A stretch of 64,000 nucleotides of DNA from Pseudomonadota bacterium (GTDB lineage: Bacteria > Pseudomonadota > Gammaproteobacteria > Xanthomonadales > SZUA-38): NCBI GenBank assembly GCA_039033415.1, contig JBCCCR010000028.1:1-64000 (forward strand), given 5' to 3'. The notes beneath the pieces are model-generated. The model was not told the DNA's origin. It made no database searches and worked only from the letters and a program-made list of their open reading frames with translations. The translations under genes were made by a program, and so were the position numbers. Positions within the stretch are counted from its first letter, which is position 1. Each line of letters opens with the position of its first letter. Of this stretch, positions 18,204 through 29,884 are shown piece by piece.

Positions 18204-19136
18204 TTACGCGGAAATCGGCGCCGAAAGCGCACCGACGTGGGCGCTGACCGAATCGGCGAGCGCCTGGGTGTTGTAGCCGCCCTCGAGCGAAGACACGAGC
18301 CTCCCCGCACAGTGCCGATCGGCCACCGCCAGCAGCTCCCGGGTGACCCAGGCATAGTCGTCGACGGTCAGCTTGAGACCTGCCAGCGGATCGTCGCGGT
18401 GGGCGTCAAAACCGGCGGAGACAATCAGCAGCTCTGGCTTAAATTCGGCCAACGCCGGCAGCCAATGCCGCTGAACCGCGTCGCGGAAGGTCTCCCCGCC
18501 GCTGCCGCTGAGCAGTGGGACGTTCACGATATTTCCCACGCCGGTCTGATCCCGACCGCCGGTGCCGGGATAGAGCGGCATTTGGTGGGTCGACAAAAAC
18601 ATGACGCGCGGATCAGCAGCAAAAATGTCCTGGGTGCCGTTGCCGTGATGGACATCGAAATCCGCCACCGCGACCCGCTTAAGCCCATGATGGTTCAGGG
18701 CATGCAGCGCGCCTACGGCCACCGAGTTGAACAGACAAAAGCCCATCGCCTGATCGCGCTCGGCATGGTGCCCGGGCGGGCGCACCGCGCAAAAGACGTT
18801 CGGGTGCGCGCCGGTAACCACGGCGTCGACGCCCGCCACCACCGCTCCGGCCGCCGCGCGGGCGGCGGTCAGGGAGGCCGGCGACATGACGGTGTCAGCG
18901 TCGACGCCCACCGAACCACTTTCCGGCGCTATGCGCGCCAAAGTCTCGATCAGCGCATCGCTATGGGCGGCCGCCAGGTGTTCGTTTTGCGCCAGCGGCG
19001 CTTCCTGCCATGACAGCGCCGGAAAATCCTGCCGGAGCCGCTCGACAACCGCTCGCAGCCGGCCGGGGTGCTCCGGATGATGGGACCCGGGGTCGTGTGC
19101 CTCGCAGGCGGGGTGCGTCAGCAGCAGGGTAGTCAC
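18204..19136 (-). CDS. Histone deacetylase-family deacylase
   Basis: A 310-residue zinc hydrolase of the arginase/deacetylase fold. Active-site blocks are RPPGHHAE (His123, His124), VADFDVHHGNGTQD (Asp161, His163) and SAGFDAHRDDPL (metal aspartate). The family includes acetoin utilisation protein AcuC and acetylpolyamine amidohydrolases, so the substrate may be an acetyl-lysine, polyamine or other small amide. It sits between the cobalamin adenosyltransferase and gcvT with gaps of 24 and 11 bp, implying co-transcription. Confidence 0.92.
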   Translation of the reverse strand: MTTLLLTHPACEAHDPGSHHPEHPGRLRAVVERLRQDFPALSWQEAPLAQNEHLAAAHSDALIETLARIAPESGSVGVDADTVMSPASLTAARAAAGAVVAGVDAVVTGAHPNVFCAVRPPGHHAERDQAMGFCLFNSVAVGALHALNHHGLKRVAVADFDVHHGNGTQDIFAADPRVMFLSTHQMPLYPGTGGRDQTGVGNIVNVPLLSGSGGETFRDAVQRHWLPALAEFKPELLIVSAGFDAHRDDPLAGLKLTVDDYAWVTRELLAVADRHCAGRLVSSLEGGYNTQALADSVSAHVGALSAPISA

Positions 19137-19160
19137 GGTTGCACAAACGCTGCCACAGGT

Positions 19161-19712
19161 TTAGCTGTAGCGCTCCCGGTCCCAGAGGGTCTCACCGGCG
19201 TCGGAAGCGGCCGCCAGGCGACGGGCGACAACAAACAGCAGATCCGACAGGCGGTTGAGATATTGGCGGGCAACGTCGGCCACCGGCTGGTCTGCCGACA
19301 GGGTGATCAGACGGCGCTCCGCGCGACGGCTGATGGTCCGCGCCATGTGGCAGGCCGCCGCCGCCGCGTCACCGCCGGGGAGAATAAACTCCTTCAGCGG
19401 CTTGAGATCTTCGTTAAAGGTATCCAGATCGCGTTCGAGGCGTTCGACCTGCTTGGCGTTCACTAGCTCGGTGCCGGGAATGCTCAGCTCTCCGCCGAGA
19501 TCGAACAGGTCGTGTTGCACCGTGATCAGGCAGGTTTTCACCGCCTCATCCGCGGTGAACGCAATTACCAGCCCGACAGCGCTGTTCAGCTCATCAACCG
19601 TCCCGTATGCCTCAACCCGCAGACTGTCTTTACCCACTCGGCTGCCGTCTCCCAGGCCGGTGGTTCCGTCATCGCCGGTCCGCGTATAGATTTTCGAAAG
19701 TCGGTGTCCCAA
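19161..19712 (-). CDS. PduO-type cob(I)alamin adenosyltransferase
   Basis: Adds the adenosyl group from ATP to cob(I)alamin to make coenzyme B12. The 183-residue protein has the ATP-binding N-terminus KIYTRTGDDGTTGLGDGSRV and the C-terminal SRRAERRLITL plus YLNRLSDLLFVVARRLA blocks of the PduO family. The start codon is TTG, chosen because the protein then begins MGHRLSKIYTRTGDDG as in homologues. It heads the run ATR-HDAC-gcvT-gcvH-gcvPA. Confidence 0.94.
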   Translation of the reverse strand: MGHRLSKIYTRTGDDGTTGLGDGSRVGKDSLRVEAYGTVDELNSAVGLVIAFTADEAVKTCLITVQHDLFDLGGELSIPGTELVNAKQVERLERDLDTFNEDLKPLKEFILPGGDAAAAACHMARTISRRAERRLITLSADQPVADVARQYLNRLSDLLFVVARRLAAASDAGETLWDRERYS

Positions 19713-19795
19713 AGCTTCTCTACTCCAAGTAAGGCCAGACGCGCGGCTGCGTCGAAGCGCGAGATTGTGCGCAACCAGCGCTCATGCAAAATGTG

Positions 19796-19817
19796 AAAAA
19801 CGGGCGCCCGAAGCGCC
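19796..19817 (-). terminator. Intrinsic terminator after ampE
   Basis: Minus strand: GGCGC, loop TTCGG, GCGCC (19803-19817), followed by CGTTTTT. It lies about 15 nt after the ampE stop codon and before the cobalamin adenosyltransferase gene, separating the two transcription units. Confidence 0.7.
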
Positions 19818-19831
19818 GGGACCCCGCCAGA

Positions 19832-20701
19832 TCAATTCAACACCATCACGACGGTTGTCACCGCGGCCACCGTCAGCCAGCACACGAGAACCCGCCACAC
19901 CAGATTCATCGCGATATTGACCCGACCCGGCGCGCCACTGAACTCGTGATCAAAGGCGTCATCCGGCGCAACCTGGACGATCATCGCACCCGTTTTTGGC
20001 CAGACGTCGCGAGCAAATGTCTGCCAGCCCGTTTTGGCGATCAGCTGGCGCGAACCGCTGACCACCCGGTCGAAGTCGCCGACCATCGCCAGCCCGAGGC
20101 TCGCGAGCAGCGCCGCCGGCCAGTCCACGATACTGAGCCAGCGCTGACCGGACCGCACCTGTCGCTCGCTGAGCAGCGCCAGATTGCGTTCCTCGGCAAG
20201 CAGCGCGTGGAGGAAGCGAAACATGACCGCCCCGCCCGGCCCAGCGATGAGAAACCAAAATAGGGCTCCGAACCACCGGGCCAGCGCCTGATAGAACACG
20301 CCTTCAACCAGCACCTCCGCTTTCTCGTCGTCGAGGACCGATCCGGCCTCCCGGTAATTCATGAGCAGCATACCGGCGGCATGGTGCCGTTCCTGCGCGT
20401 CGTCCGCTTCGAGATAGTGCTGCACGTCGGCGTCGAGATCGCGGGAGCCCCACGCGAAAACCAGTGCCGCAAGCGAGACCAGCGCGGCGCTGAAAAGCTG
20501 CCCCTGCTGCAGCAGGTATAGGTGCAATACCGCCACCGCGAGACCCGGCAGCAGGGTCAGCACGACGGGCCGGAGCGGATGGCCACTGCGGCCCATCAGC
20601 CTGGCGAACCAGGCATGGATTAAAAGGTGTTTGAGGTCCCGCAGCTGTCGGCCGGCTAGCCAGCCGATCATGAGCGCCAGCAGAATGATCAGCAGCGTCA
20701 T
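19832..20701 (-). CDS. ampE: AmpE-like membrane protein
   Basis: A 289-residue integral membrane protein. Hydrophobic segments lie near residues 2-16, 45-85, about 160-180 and at the C-terminus. The block YQALARWFGALFWFLIAGPG is typical of the AmpE/CobD-related family. In enterobacteria AmpE accompanies AmpD and is linked loosely to beta-lactamase regulation and peptidoglycan recycling; no ampD lies next to it here. The start overlaps the nudC stop by 4 bp (ATGA). Confidence 0.8.
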   Translation of the reverse strand: MTLLIILLALMIGWLAGRQLRDLKHLLIHAWFARLMGRSGHPLRPVVLTLLPGLAVAVLHLYLLQQGQLFSAALVSLAALVFAWGSRDLDADVQHYLEADDAQERHHAAGMLLMNYREAGSVLDDEKAEVLVEGVFYQALARWFGALFWFLIAGPGGAVMFRFLHALLAEERNLALLSERQVRSGQRWLSIVDWPAALLASLGLAMVGDFDRVVSGSRQLIAKTGWQTFARDVWPKTGAMIVQVAPDDAFDHEFSGAPGRVNIAMNLVWRVLVCWLTVAAVTTVVMVLN

Positions 20702-21636
20702 CGTTGCCAGACGCCACCGCCCCAGCTGCTGATATCCAGCTGGTGCCGACTCGCCATAAAGTGCGCAATCAGGTGCCAGGATACCGACGCCTTGAATGGC
20801 AGGATGATCTCCCCGCTTTTCACGAGTCGCTGCAGCTCCAGCGGCTCAAACCAGCGGGCGTCTTCCAGCTCATCGTCAAGACGAATGTCGGTCCTTACCG
20901 CTTCGCCGGTGAAGCCCACCATCAGCGACGACGGAAACGGCCACGGCTGGGACGAGTGGTAGCTGAGGTGTCCGACGACAACCCCACTCTCCTCGGCCAC
21001 TTCGCGCCGCACGGCATCCTCCAGCGACTCGCCCGGCTCCACAAACCCCGCCAGCGTAGAGTACCGACCCGGCGGCCAGGACGGCTGACGTCCCAAGAGG
21101 ATGCTGCCGCGGTAGCCCACCGCGACGATCACCGCCGGATCGAGCCTTGGAAAGTGCACCCGTCCACAGTCCGGGTTCTGGCAAACCATGCGAAACCCCG
21201 CCTGATCGATTTCACAGCGGGTGCCGCAGCGACCGCAGAAGCGGTGGTTTGCCTGCCATAGATCTAAACCTCGCGCGTAGGCAGCCAGCCCCGCCTGGGT
21301 GCCTTCGAGGTCCGCCACGATGCTGCGGAGTCCCCGCAGTCTCGCGCCCTGCTCGTCGGCGAGGCTCTCTGCGGTGGCTTTGGAAACGCTGGCGACAAAC
21401 CAGGTATTGGAGTCGAGCTCACCCAGCAGCGCCTGATAGTGGCTTTGCTGACGAAGCGCCGGCGGCAAATCGGCCAGCCGAGCTTCAGGTCCGCGACCGC
21501 AAACCAGTACCCGGCCTTCGGACACCACCATGACCCGGGACCGCGGGTTGGCAAATTCCCGGCTCAGCCACGCCTCATCGCTCCGGCGCTCAGCCAGGCG
21601 ATTGATCGGCAGCCCGCTCATAGGATTAACGCTCAA
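20698..21636 (-). CDS. nudC: NAD(+) diphosphatase / NAD-capped RNA hydrolase
   Basis: A 312-residue NudC. It has a zinc ribbon (FCGRCGTRCE, then CQNPDCGRVHFPR), the Nudix box beginning GFVEPGESLEDAVRREVAEE, and the NudC hallmark SQPWPFPSSLM. The enzyme cleaves NAD(H) to NMN and AMP and removes NAD caps from RNA. The frame opens with TTG at 21636, which has AGGAA upstream; an ATG at 21621 is an alternative. The 215-bp stretch 21637-21851 upstream contains no gene or RNA that I can recognise. Confidence 0.93.
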   Translation of the reverse strand: MSVNPMSGLPINRLAERRSDEAWLSREFANPRSRVMVVSEGRVLVCGRGPEARLADLPPALRQQSHYQALLGELDSNTWFVASVSKATAESLADEQGARLRGLRSIVADLEGTQAGLAAYARGLDLWQANHRFCGRCGTRCEIDQAGFRMVCQNPDCGRVHFPRLDPAVIVAVGYRGSILLGRQPSWPPGRYSTLAGFVEPGESLEDAVRREVAEESGVVVGHLSYHSSQPWPFPSSLMVGFTGEAVRTDIRLDDELEDARWFEPLELQRLVKSGEIILPFKASVSWHLIAHFMASRHQLDISSWGGGVWQR

Positions 21637-21851
21637 AAAAGTGATTCCTGTGTTGGCCGTGCATCAGCGAGACCGTTTGCGTTCATCTAGGGCGGCTGCG
21701 ACATGTTGGCCAGGCGGCCCGCTCGTGACGTTGCGAGTTGTCCCGCCACCGACAACAGCTGATACGGTGGCCGGTCAGCCCCCGGGCTGAGCGCCGAGGC
21801 GACTAACGTCGAAGAATCTTGCAGCCCGCTGCGCGGGAGGCTTTCCTCAGG

Positions 21852-22187
21852 TCAGACCGAAAAGGATGAACCGCAGCCGCAGGTGGTGGTCGCGTTCGGA
21901 TTGCGAATCACAAACTGTGCGCCCTTCAGCGACTCCGAGTAATCGATCTCAGCGCCAAGCAGATACTGCAGGCTCATCGGATCGATCAGCAGCATCACGC
22001 CCTCTTTTTCGATCTCCAGGTCGCCCTCGGTGATCTCTTCGTCGAACGTGAAGCCGTACTGGAAGCCTGAGCAGCCTCCACCACTGATGTAGACCCGCAG
22101 CTTCAGCTCCGGGTTTTCCTCTTCCAGGATGAGCTCCCGCACTTTGCGTGCAGCAGCGTCGGTAAAATCGACGGCGGCGGTATCCAT
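21852..22187 (-). CDS. erpA: Iron-sulfur cluster insertion protein ErpA
   Basis: An A-type iron-sulfur carrier, 111 residues. The three cluster-binding cysteines are present: Cys39 in [12 protein letters not shown] and Cys103/Cys105 in the C-terminal TTCGCGSSF. It delivers clusters to apo-enzymes such as IspG. It lies 31 bp after the bactofilin gene on the same strand, and DUF6776-bactofilin-erpA is a recurrent arrangement in gammaproteobacteria to my knowledge. Confidence 0.94.
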   Translation of the reverse strand: MDTAAVDFTDAAARKVRELILEEENPELKLRVYISGGGCSGFQYGFTFDEEITEGDLEIEKEGVMLLIDPMSLQYLLGAEIDYSESLKGAQFVIRNPNATTTCGCGSSFSV

Positions 22188-22218
22188 AAGTAGAAGGTAG
22201 GCCTAGTGGGCCAATCTT

Positions 22219-22638
22219 TCAAGCATCAGCGGCGCTGGCCTTGCTGGCCGCGGGTTTGCTGGTCACGGGCGTCACGCTGGCTTTGCTCTTGGAAACCAGC
22301 TGCCCGTTGACCTCCGCGCCGAGGCGCATCTCGATCGCCTGATAATGAATGTTGCCTGAGACGCGTGCTTTTTCGCGCAGCTCCAGTCGATCGTCCGCGT
22401 GGACGTCACCTTCCACCTTGCCGTTCACCACAATGACCGGCGCGCGGAGCTCACCTTTCACCACCGCGCTTTCGCTCAGGTGCACCACGCCAGCGCCCTC
22501 AGCAGCCGTCACGCTGCCGTCGACCTCACCGTCGATGTGCAGCCCGCCGGTGAATTTGATATCCCCCTTGATTCGGCTTTTTTCGCCGATCAGGGTCTCG
22601 ATCGGCGTCCCGTCATCGCCGGACTCATTCTTAAACAT
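22219..22638 (-). CDS. Bactofilin (polymer-forming cytoskeletal protein)
   Basis: A 139-residue protein with the right-handed beta-helix DUF583 core. Short repeats such as IKGDIKFTGGLHIDGEVDGS and VVNGKVEGDVHADDRLELRE are typical. Bactofilins self-assemble without nucleotide at the membrane and organise cell-wall or polar structures. An Ala/Ser/Lys-rich tail follows residue 120. The ATG at 22638 is preceded by GGAG; upstream in-frame sequence overlapping the DUF6776 gene is not used. Confidence 0.92.
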   Translation of the reverse strand: MFKNESGDDGTPIETLIGEKSRIKGDIKFTGGLHIDGEVDGSVTAAEGAGVVHLSESAVVKGELRAPVIVVNGKVEGDVHADDRLELREKARVSGNIHYQAIEMRLGAEVNGQLVSKSKASVTPVTSKPAASKASAADA

Positions 22639-22714
22639 GCTGCACTCCTGAACCTGAGGTACGGAAGCGGGATGATACCAGCGCTGCCGGAAAAATCTGT
22701 GACTGCGACCCCCA

Positions 22715-23437
22715 TCAGGTTGCCGGCGCCGCCTCGTCGGCAACCTGCCAAGAAAACGTCCGTTCGATGGTCCGCTTGCTGCCTTTGGCTTTCGCCTGCA
22801 CCTCCACCTCCATGGGGGTGAAACCGGCGGGTAACGTGATGCGACCTTCCAGCAGCTGATAGTACTTAAACTCGAACGCACGCGACGGGTCGGCAAGCCC
22901 AAGCTCAACCCCGGTGAGTCGTGTCGCGCGGTCGTCGGCCACGCCAGCGACCGTGAGCGCCAGCGTCCCGTCAACCCGTCGCGTCTTTTTGAGATTCTGG
23001 GTCAACACCAGGCGGTAGCCGAAAACCTGCGGCGAAGGCGTCGGGGTGAGCTCAAATTCGTGCACCGCAAGACCCCTGACGCTGCCGCCAGCATCGAGCA
23101 GGCGCCGGTAAAAGCTAACCTCCTCCCGCTGACTGGCAAGCTGCTGGTCGAGCTCAAAGACCGACCGCTTCAGTTCTGCCATGGCGTTTTCGCCGACCTG
23201 GCGGGCGCGTTCGGCGACGGCCACCTGACGCCCAAGATCTTCGACCTCTGCCTCGAGTTGCACCGTAGACTGCGTCGATGGTCCCGCCGAACCTGAGTCC
23301 GGGCGCGTAATCAGCAGCGCGCCGCCGGCGCCGAGCGCGGCACCCATGAGAAGGCTCCCGCCCAAGACCCAAGGCTTGGGACTCGAGTCCTGGGGTCCGA
23401 TGACGACCCGGGGTTTGACGGTGGATTGATCGTTCAT
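22715..23437 (-). CDS. DUF6776-type membrane-anchored coiled-coil protein
   Basis: A 240-residue protein with one transmembrane segment near residues 23-44 (WVLGGSLLMGAALGAGGALL). A predicted coiled coil follows at about 60-112, then a beta-rich periplasmic domain (VHEFELTPTPSPQVFGYRLV). The family has no assigned biochemical role. Directly upstream of bactofilin and erpA on the same strand; the bactofilin may use it as a membrane partner, but that is inference from order only. Confidence 0.72.
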   Translation of the reverse strand: MNDQSTVKPRVVIGPQDSSPKPWVLGGSLLMGAALGAGGALLITRPDSGSAGPSTQSTVQLEAEVEDLGRQVAVAERARQVGENAMAELKRSVFELDQQLASQREEVSFYRRLLDAGGSVRGLAVHEFELTPTPSPQVFGYRLVLTQNLKKTRRVDGTLALTVAGVADDRATRLTGVELGLADPSRAFEFKYYQLLEGRITLPAGFTPMEVEVQAKAKGSKRTIERTFSWQVADEAAPAT

Positions 23438-23585
23438 GAGTCGGCGGGCGCGATGATCAGCAGCTATCTTGAGCGGGCCGGGTCGCAGCGGTCAAGCGCC
23501 CTCGCTCCGGGTACCGTTCGGGTTCGCTTGGCGGCGGGGCCGCGACACAGTAGATTGCGTGCTTGCACTGGTACAAGGAAGCTTC

Positions 23586-24014
23586 GTGCTCTGGATTAAG
23601 GCCTTTCATATCATTTTTATGGTGACGTGGTTCGCCGGACTGTTTTACCTGCCCCGGCTGTTCATTTATCACCACAACGCCAGCGACGAGATCAGCCTGG
23701 AGCGGTTTGTGATCATGGAGCGGCGCCTGTTTGCGATCACCACGATCGGCGGGGCGCTCACGGTGGTTTTTGGCCTGCTGCTGATCTGGCTTCTCGGTGG
23801 CCTCGACGCGGCGCTTTGGCGCTTTGGGTGGTGGCACGTCAAACTGCTGCTGGTGGCGAGCCTGATCGGCTACCAGGTGTGGTGCAAACGCATTATGGGA
23901 CAGCTGGCGCAGGGAAACAGCCCGCACAGCGATACCTGGTATCGATGGTTCAACGAAGTGCCCGCCATCATGCTGATCGGCGTGGTCGTGATGGTCGTGG
24001 TAAGGCCTTTCTAA
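23586..24014 (+). CDS. hemJ: Protoporphyrinogen IX oxidase HemJ
   Basis: A 142-residue four-helix membrane protein that oxidises protoporphyrinogen IX late in haem synthesis. The first helix LWIKAFHIIFMVTWFAGLFY carries the conserved histidine, and YLPRLFIYH, WWHVKLLLV and WYRWFNEVPAIMLIGVV follow as in HemJ. The start is the GTG at 23586, with AAGGA 6 nt upstream; an earlier in-frame start would add 39 unrelated residues. Divergent from the DUF6776 gene. Confidence 0.92.
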   Translation: MLWIKAFHIIFMVTWFAGLFYLPRLFIYHHNASDEISLERFVIMERRLFAITTIGGALTVVFGLLLIWLLGGLDAALWRFGWWHVKLLLVASLIGYQVWCKRIMGQLAQGNSPHSDTWYRWFNEVPAIMLIGVVVMVVVRPF

Positions 24015-24093
24015 AACGAGCCACAGGACACAATACGCTTGCTGCAACTAATGCTATATTTATCAGCCATTTGCTGTGGATATCGAGAGAAAA

Positions 24094-24147
24094 ATGAAGG
24101 TGGCAGCCAAGTTCTGCTCAAAGTGCGTGCAAGACTCGGGGCGTTGA
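24094..24147 (+). CDS. Possible 17-residue upstream peptide
   Basis: A short frame with GAGAGA just upstream of its ATG. It encodes 17 residues containing FCSKC, with the stop one base before the GTG start of the receiver/GGDEF-EAL gene. Such spacing favours translational coupling. It may be chance; only conservation could settle it. Confidence 0.3.
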   Translation: MKVAAKFCSKCVQDSGR

Positions 24148-24148
24148 C

Positions 24149-26983
24149 GTGAGCAGCGACTCGCAACAAAGCCGCGACGCACAGCTGCGAAAAGCGTTTC
24201 AAAAGACGCTGCCCCGGCGCATCGGCGGCGTCCAGCGACGGCTGCGAGCGCTGGCCGAAAACGGCTGGGACATCAATACGCTGCACTTGATATTCGTTGA
24301 AATTCAGCAACTTGCCGGATCCAGCGGCAAGTATGGTCTCGTCGAGGCCAGCGAACAGCTCTCGGCGCTGGAGATCGTGCTGGGTTCGTACCTGAGCGGT
24401 GCGGGCCTGCCTCAGCAGGAGCAGAACGAAGAAATCCTCCGCCTGGTAGGCGAGCTCGACCAGATTAGCGGCGGCGCAGATCTCGAAGATCTCGATGTCA
24501 GCCAACCGACGGTTGTGGCCAAAATGATCGCCACTCCAAAGCTGGCCGACCCGGTGGTGTCTCCCTCCGGCCTGCCCGCGCTCGAAAACATTCCCAACTG
24601 GGTCAGGCCCCCGGCGGAGTTTCTGCCGTTTGAACCCAACGCGGTGCGTCCGTTTCATCGGCTCTCACCCGGCGGGGACGACGATCTGGCCGCCCCCCTG
24701 GAACAGACCAGCGACCCGGAACTCAACCGGCTCGCCGAAGAAAACCTGAACCTCGAGCTCGGCGATATCGCCAGCCAGATCATCACCGGTGACGAGCAGT
24801 TCAACGTTCAGGAATCCGATCAGATCAGCAACGACTGGAAGCGGGACGCGGCCAAGGCGCAGCAAGCGGAGCCCACGCCGGCAGAACCCGAAGACACAGC
24901 GCCAGCTGAAGTGGCTGAACCGGTTCCTGAGCCAGAACCGACCACCCGAACCCTTTACTACCTGCATCGCGACAACGACCACTCGAAGCTGCTCGCCGCC
25001 GACCTTGGCCGCAGCTTTGAGGTCAACTCGTTTGCCGACGTCGACGATTTTCGCGACCAGCTTAGCGCGATGGGCCCAGATGCCGTGCTGATCGACGGTG
25101 TGTTCATCGACGAGATTGAGACCCTGGGACCGCTGGTCAGGAAGATCCGGCGCAAGCAGGACCGGCCTATGCCCATGCTGGCCTTCTCCGAAGCCACGGA
25201 CGTCGCGCAGCGCTTGAAGATCCTGCGCGCCGGCGCCGACGCTTTTATGAAAAGCACCGCCAGTTCGCGAGATGTGCAGCGTCGTCTCAGCGAGCTGATG
25301 CGCGATCCGCAGGACGACCCTTATCGGGTCCTGATCGTCGAGGACGATCGTTCCCAGGCGATGTTTGCTGAGTCGATTCTGCGCAAGGCCGGCATGGCCG
25401 TCAAAATGGAACGCAATCCGCTGCAGGTGCTCGACCACCTTGAGGAGTTCAACCCGGAGCTGATCCTGATGGATCTTTACATGCCTGAATGTGACGGCAT
25501 GGAGTTGACGTCCATCATTCGCGAGCGGGACGACTTCATCAACACGCCCATCGTTTTCCTGTCCGGTGAAAGCAACACCGACAAACACTTCGACGCGCTT
25601 CTGGCCGGCGGCGATGACTTTCTGTCCAAGCCTATCCGACCGCGGCATCTGATCCAGGCGGTGACCAACCGCGTGCAGCGAGCCCGAGCACTGGCACGCC
25701 GCAAACTCACGCGCGCCGAGCCAGATACGGTCACCGGCCTGGCCGATCGGCCGCAGCTCCTGGAACGGATCAATGACCTGCTCGCCGAAGCCGACAACGA
25801 CCATTCCGATCATCCCGGCGGCGTGCTCTACGTCGAAATTGACGACCCATTCGATCTACGCCAACGGCTCGGGTTGGGCGGCTTTGAAATGGTCGCCGAT
25901 CAGCTGGGCCCGCTGCTCAGCAGCGAGCTGGGCAGCAGGGACATGGCCACCCGCTACGGCGACAACGCCTACTGCCTGCTGCTGGCAGACCGAAGCGTTG
26001 AGGCGCTGAAAAATGCCGCCGAGAAGTGTGCTGAGCGAATCGCCAGCCAGCTTTTTCAGACCGGGGATGGTACCACCAACATGTCGGCCTCCATCGGCGT
26101 GTGCCAGCTCACCAGCCAGTTTGCGGACGCCGGCGCGCTGATCTCGGCTGCGGAACGGGCCTGCAATCTGGGTTACAGCAGCGGCACGTCGCGGGTCAAC
26201 GTCCAGGAACTGGCGCTGGATTTCTCTGAAGAAAGCGATGACTCAGTGGCGCTGACGCTGGAGCTGGCGCTGGACAAGGATGACCTGCAGGTGCTCTTTC
26301 AGCCGATCGTCTCGCTGCGGGGTGACGCCGAGGAACAGTACCAGGCGCTGGTGCGGGTCAACGGCGATGACGGCAAGCCGATCGCCGCCTCGCGCCTCAT
26401 TCCGGCGGCTGAGCGGCATGGATTGCTGGGGCGCATCGATCACTGGATGCTCAAGCGGGCGCTGGCGGTGCTCGACGAACGCCAGCGGCTGGAGCGACCC
26501 ATCCGGCTGTTCGTCAACCAGTCTGCGCACTCGCTCACCGACCGGGAAGTGCTCCCGAGGCTTTACAAACAGTTGCAAACACGCGGTCTTTCAGCCTCTT
26601 ACCTGGTGCTAGAGTTCAAGCTGCCGGAGATTGCCAACCGGCTGAAAGCAGCGGTTCAGCATTGCCGAAAGCTGCAGGAAATCGGCGTTAAGGTAGCGCT
26701 GGGTGCATTCGATGGCAGCAACACCGCCTTCCAGACGCTCAACCACCTGTCGGTGGATTACGTGAAGCTGCCCGCTTCGGATGAGGACGGGGCGCTGGGG
26801 AAAAACCTGACGTCGGTGATCGATCGACTGCATCACACCGGCCAACTGGTGATCATTCCGGCGATCGAGGATGCACGAACGGCGGCAAGGCTTTGGCAGA
26901 CCGGCGTGGATTTTATCCAGGGATATTTTGTACAGGCGCCGGAAGCGGAGCTGGCGTACCAGTTTAACGAGTCGCAAATTTGA
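24149..26983 (+). CDS. Dual-receiver protein with degenerate GGDEF and EAL domains
   Basis: A 944-residue cytoplasmic regulator. Domain order: an Hpt-like helical domain (about 10-110) whose phosphoacceptor position reads QQLAG instead of H-x-L-x-G; an acidic Pro/Glu linker (225-265); a divergent receiver (268-388, Asp316); and a canonical receiver (391-515, VEDD, acceptor Asp442, Lys in FLSKP). A GGDEF-like domain (524-690) follows with RYGDNAY at 602-608 where GGDEF should be, then an EAL domain (about 695-940) reading YQALVRV where the catalytic Glu belongs. Both enzymatic domains are therefore probably inactive, so it is more likely a c-di-GMP sensor or scaffold like FimX. The start is GTG. 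The next gene begins 15 bp after it. Confidence 0.85.
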   Translation: MSSDSQQSRDAQLRKAFQKTLPRRIGGVQRRLRALAENGWDINTLHLIFVEIQQLAGSSGKYGLVEASEQLSALEIVLGSYLSGAGLPQQEQNEEILRLVGELDQISGGADLEDLDVSQPTVVAKMIATPKLADPVVSPSGLPALENIPNWVRPPAEFLPFEPNAVRPFHRLSPGGDDDLAAPLEQTSDPELNRLAEENLNLELGDIASQIITGDEQFNVQESDQISNDWKRDAAKAQQAEPTPAEPEDTAPAEVAEPVPEPEPTTRTLYYLHRDNDHSKLLAADLGRSFEVNSFADVDDFRDQLSAMGPDAVLIDGVFIDEIETLGPLVRKIRRKQDRPMPMLAFSEATDVAQRLKILRAGADAFMKSTASSRDVQRRLSELMRDPQDDPYRVLIVEDDRSQAMFAESILRKAGMAVKMERNPLQVLDHLEEFNPELILMDLYMPECDGMELTSIIRERDDFINTPIVFLSGESNTDKHFDALLAGGDDFLSKPIRPRHLIQAVTNRVQRARALARRKLTRAEPDTVTGLADRPQLLERINDLLAEADNDHSDHPGGVLYVEIDDPFDLRQRLGLGGFEMVADQLGPLLSSELGSRDMATRYGDNAYCLLLADRSVEALKNAAEKCAERIASQLFQTGDGTTNMSASIGVCQLTSQFADAGALISAAERACNLGYSSGTSRVNVQELALDFSEESDDSVALTLELALDKDDLQVLFQPIVSLRGDAEEQYQALVRVNGDDGKPIAASRLIPAAERHGLLGRIDHWMLKRALAVLDERQRLERPIRLFVNQSAHSLTDREVLPRLYKQLQTRGLSASYLVLEFKLPEIANRLKAAVQHCRKLQEIGVKVALGAFDGSNTAFQTLNHLSVDYVKLPASDEDGALGKNLTSVIDRLHHTGQLVIIPAIEDARTAARLWQTGVDFIQGYFVQAPEAELAYQFNESQI

Positions 26984-26998
26984 ATATTGGGGACACCT

Positions 26999-29830
<2,832 letters not shown>

Positions 29831-29860
29831 CAGGCCGCCACCCCGCTGCACCGGCGGTTG

Positions 29861-29884
29861 GATCAGCCCTCTTTCGGGCTGATC
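29861..29884. terminator. Hairpin at the bfr 3' end
   Basis: GATCAGCCC and GGGCTGATC form a 9-bp stem around a short loop, spanning the last codons of bfr and lying between the convergent kinase and bfr genes. No T-tract follows on either strand, so a role as a bidirectional terminator or mRNA-stabilising end is only suggested. Confidence 0.4.
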
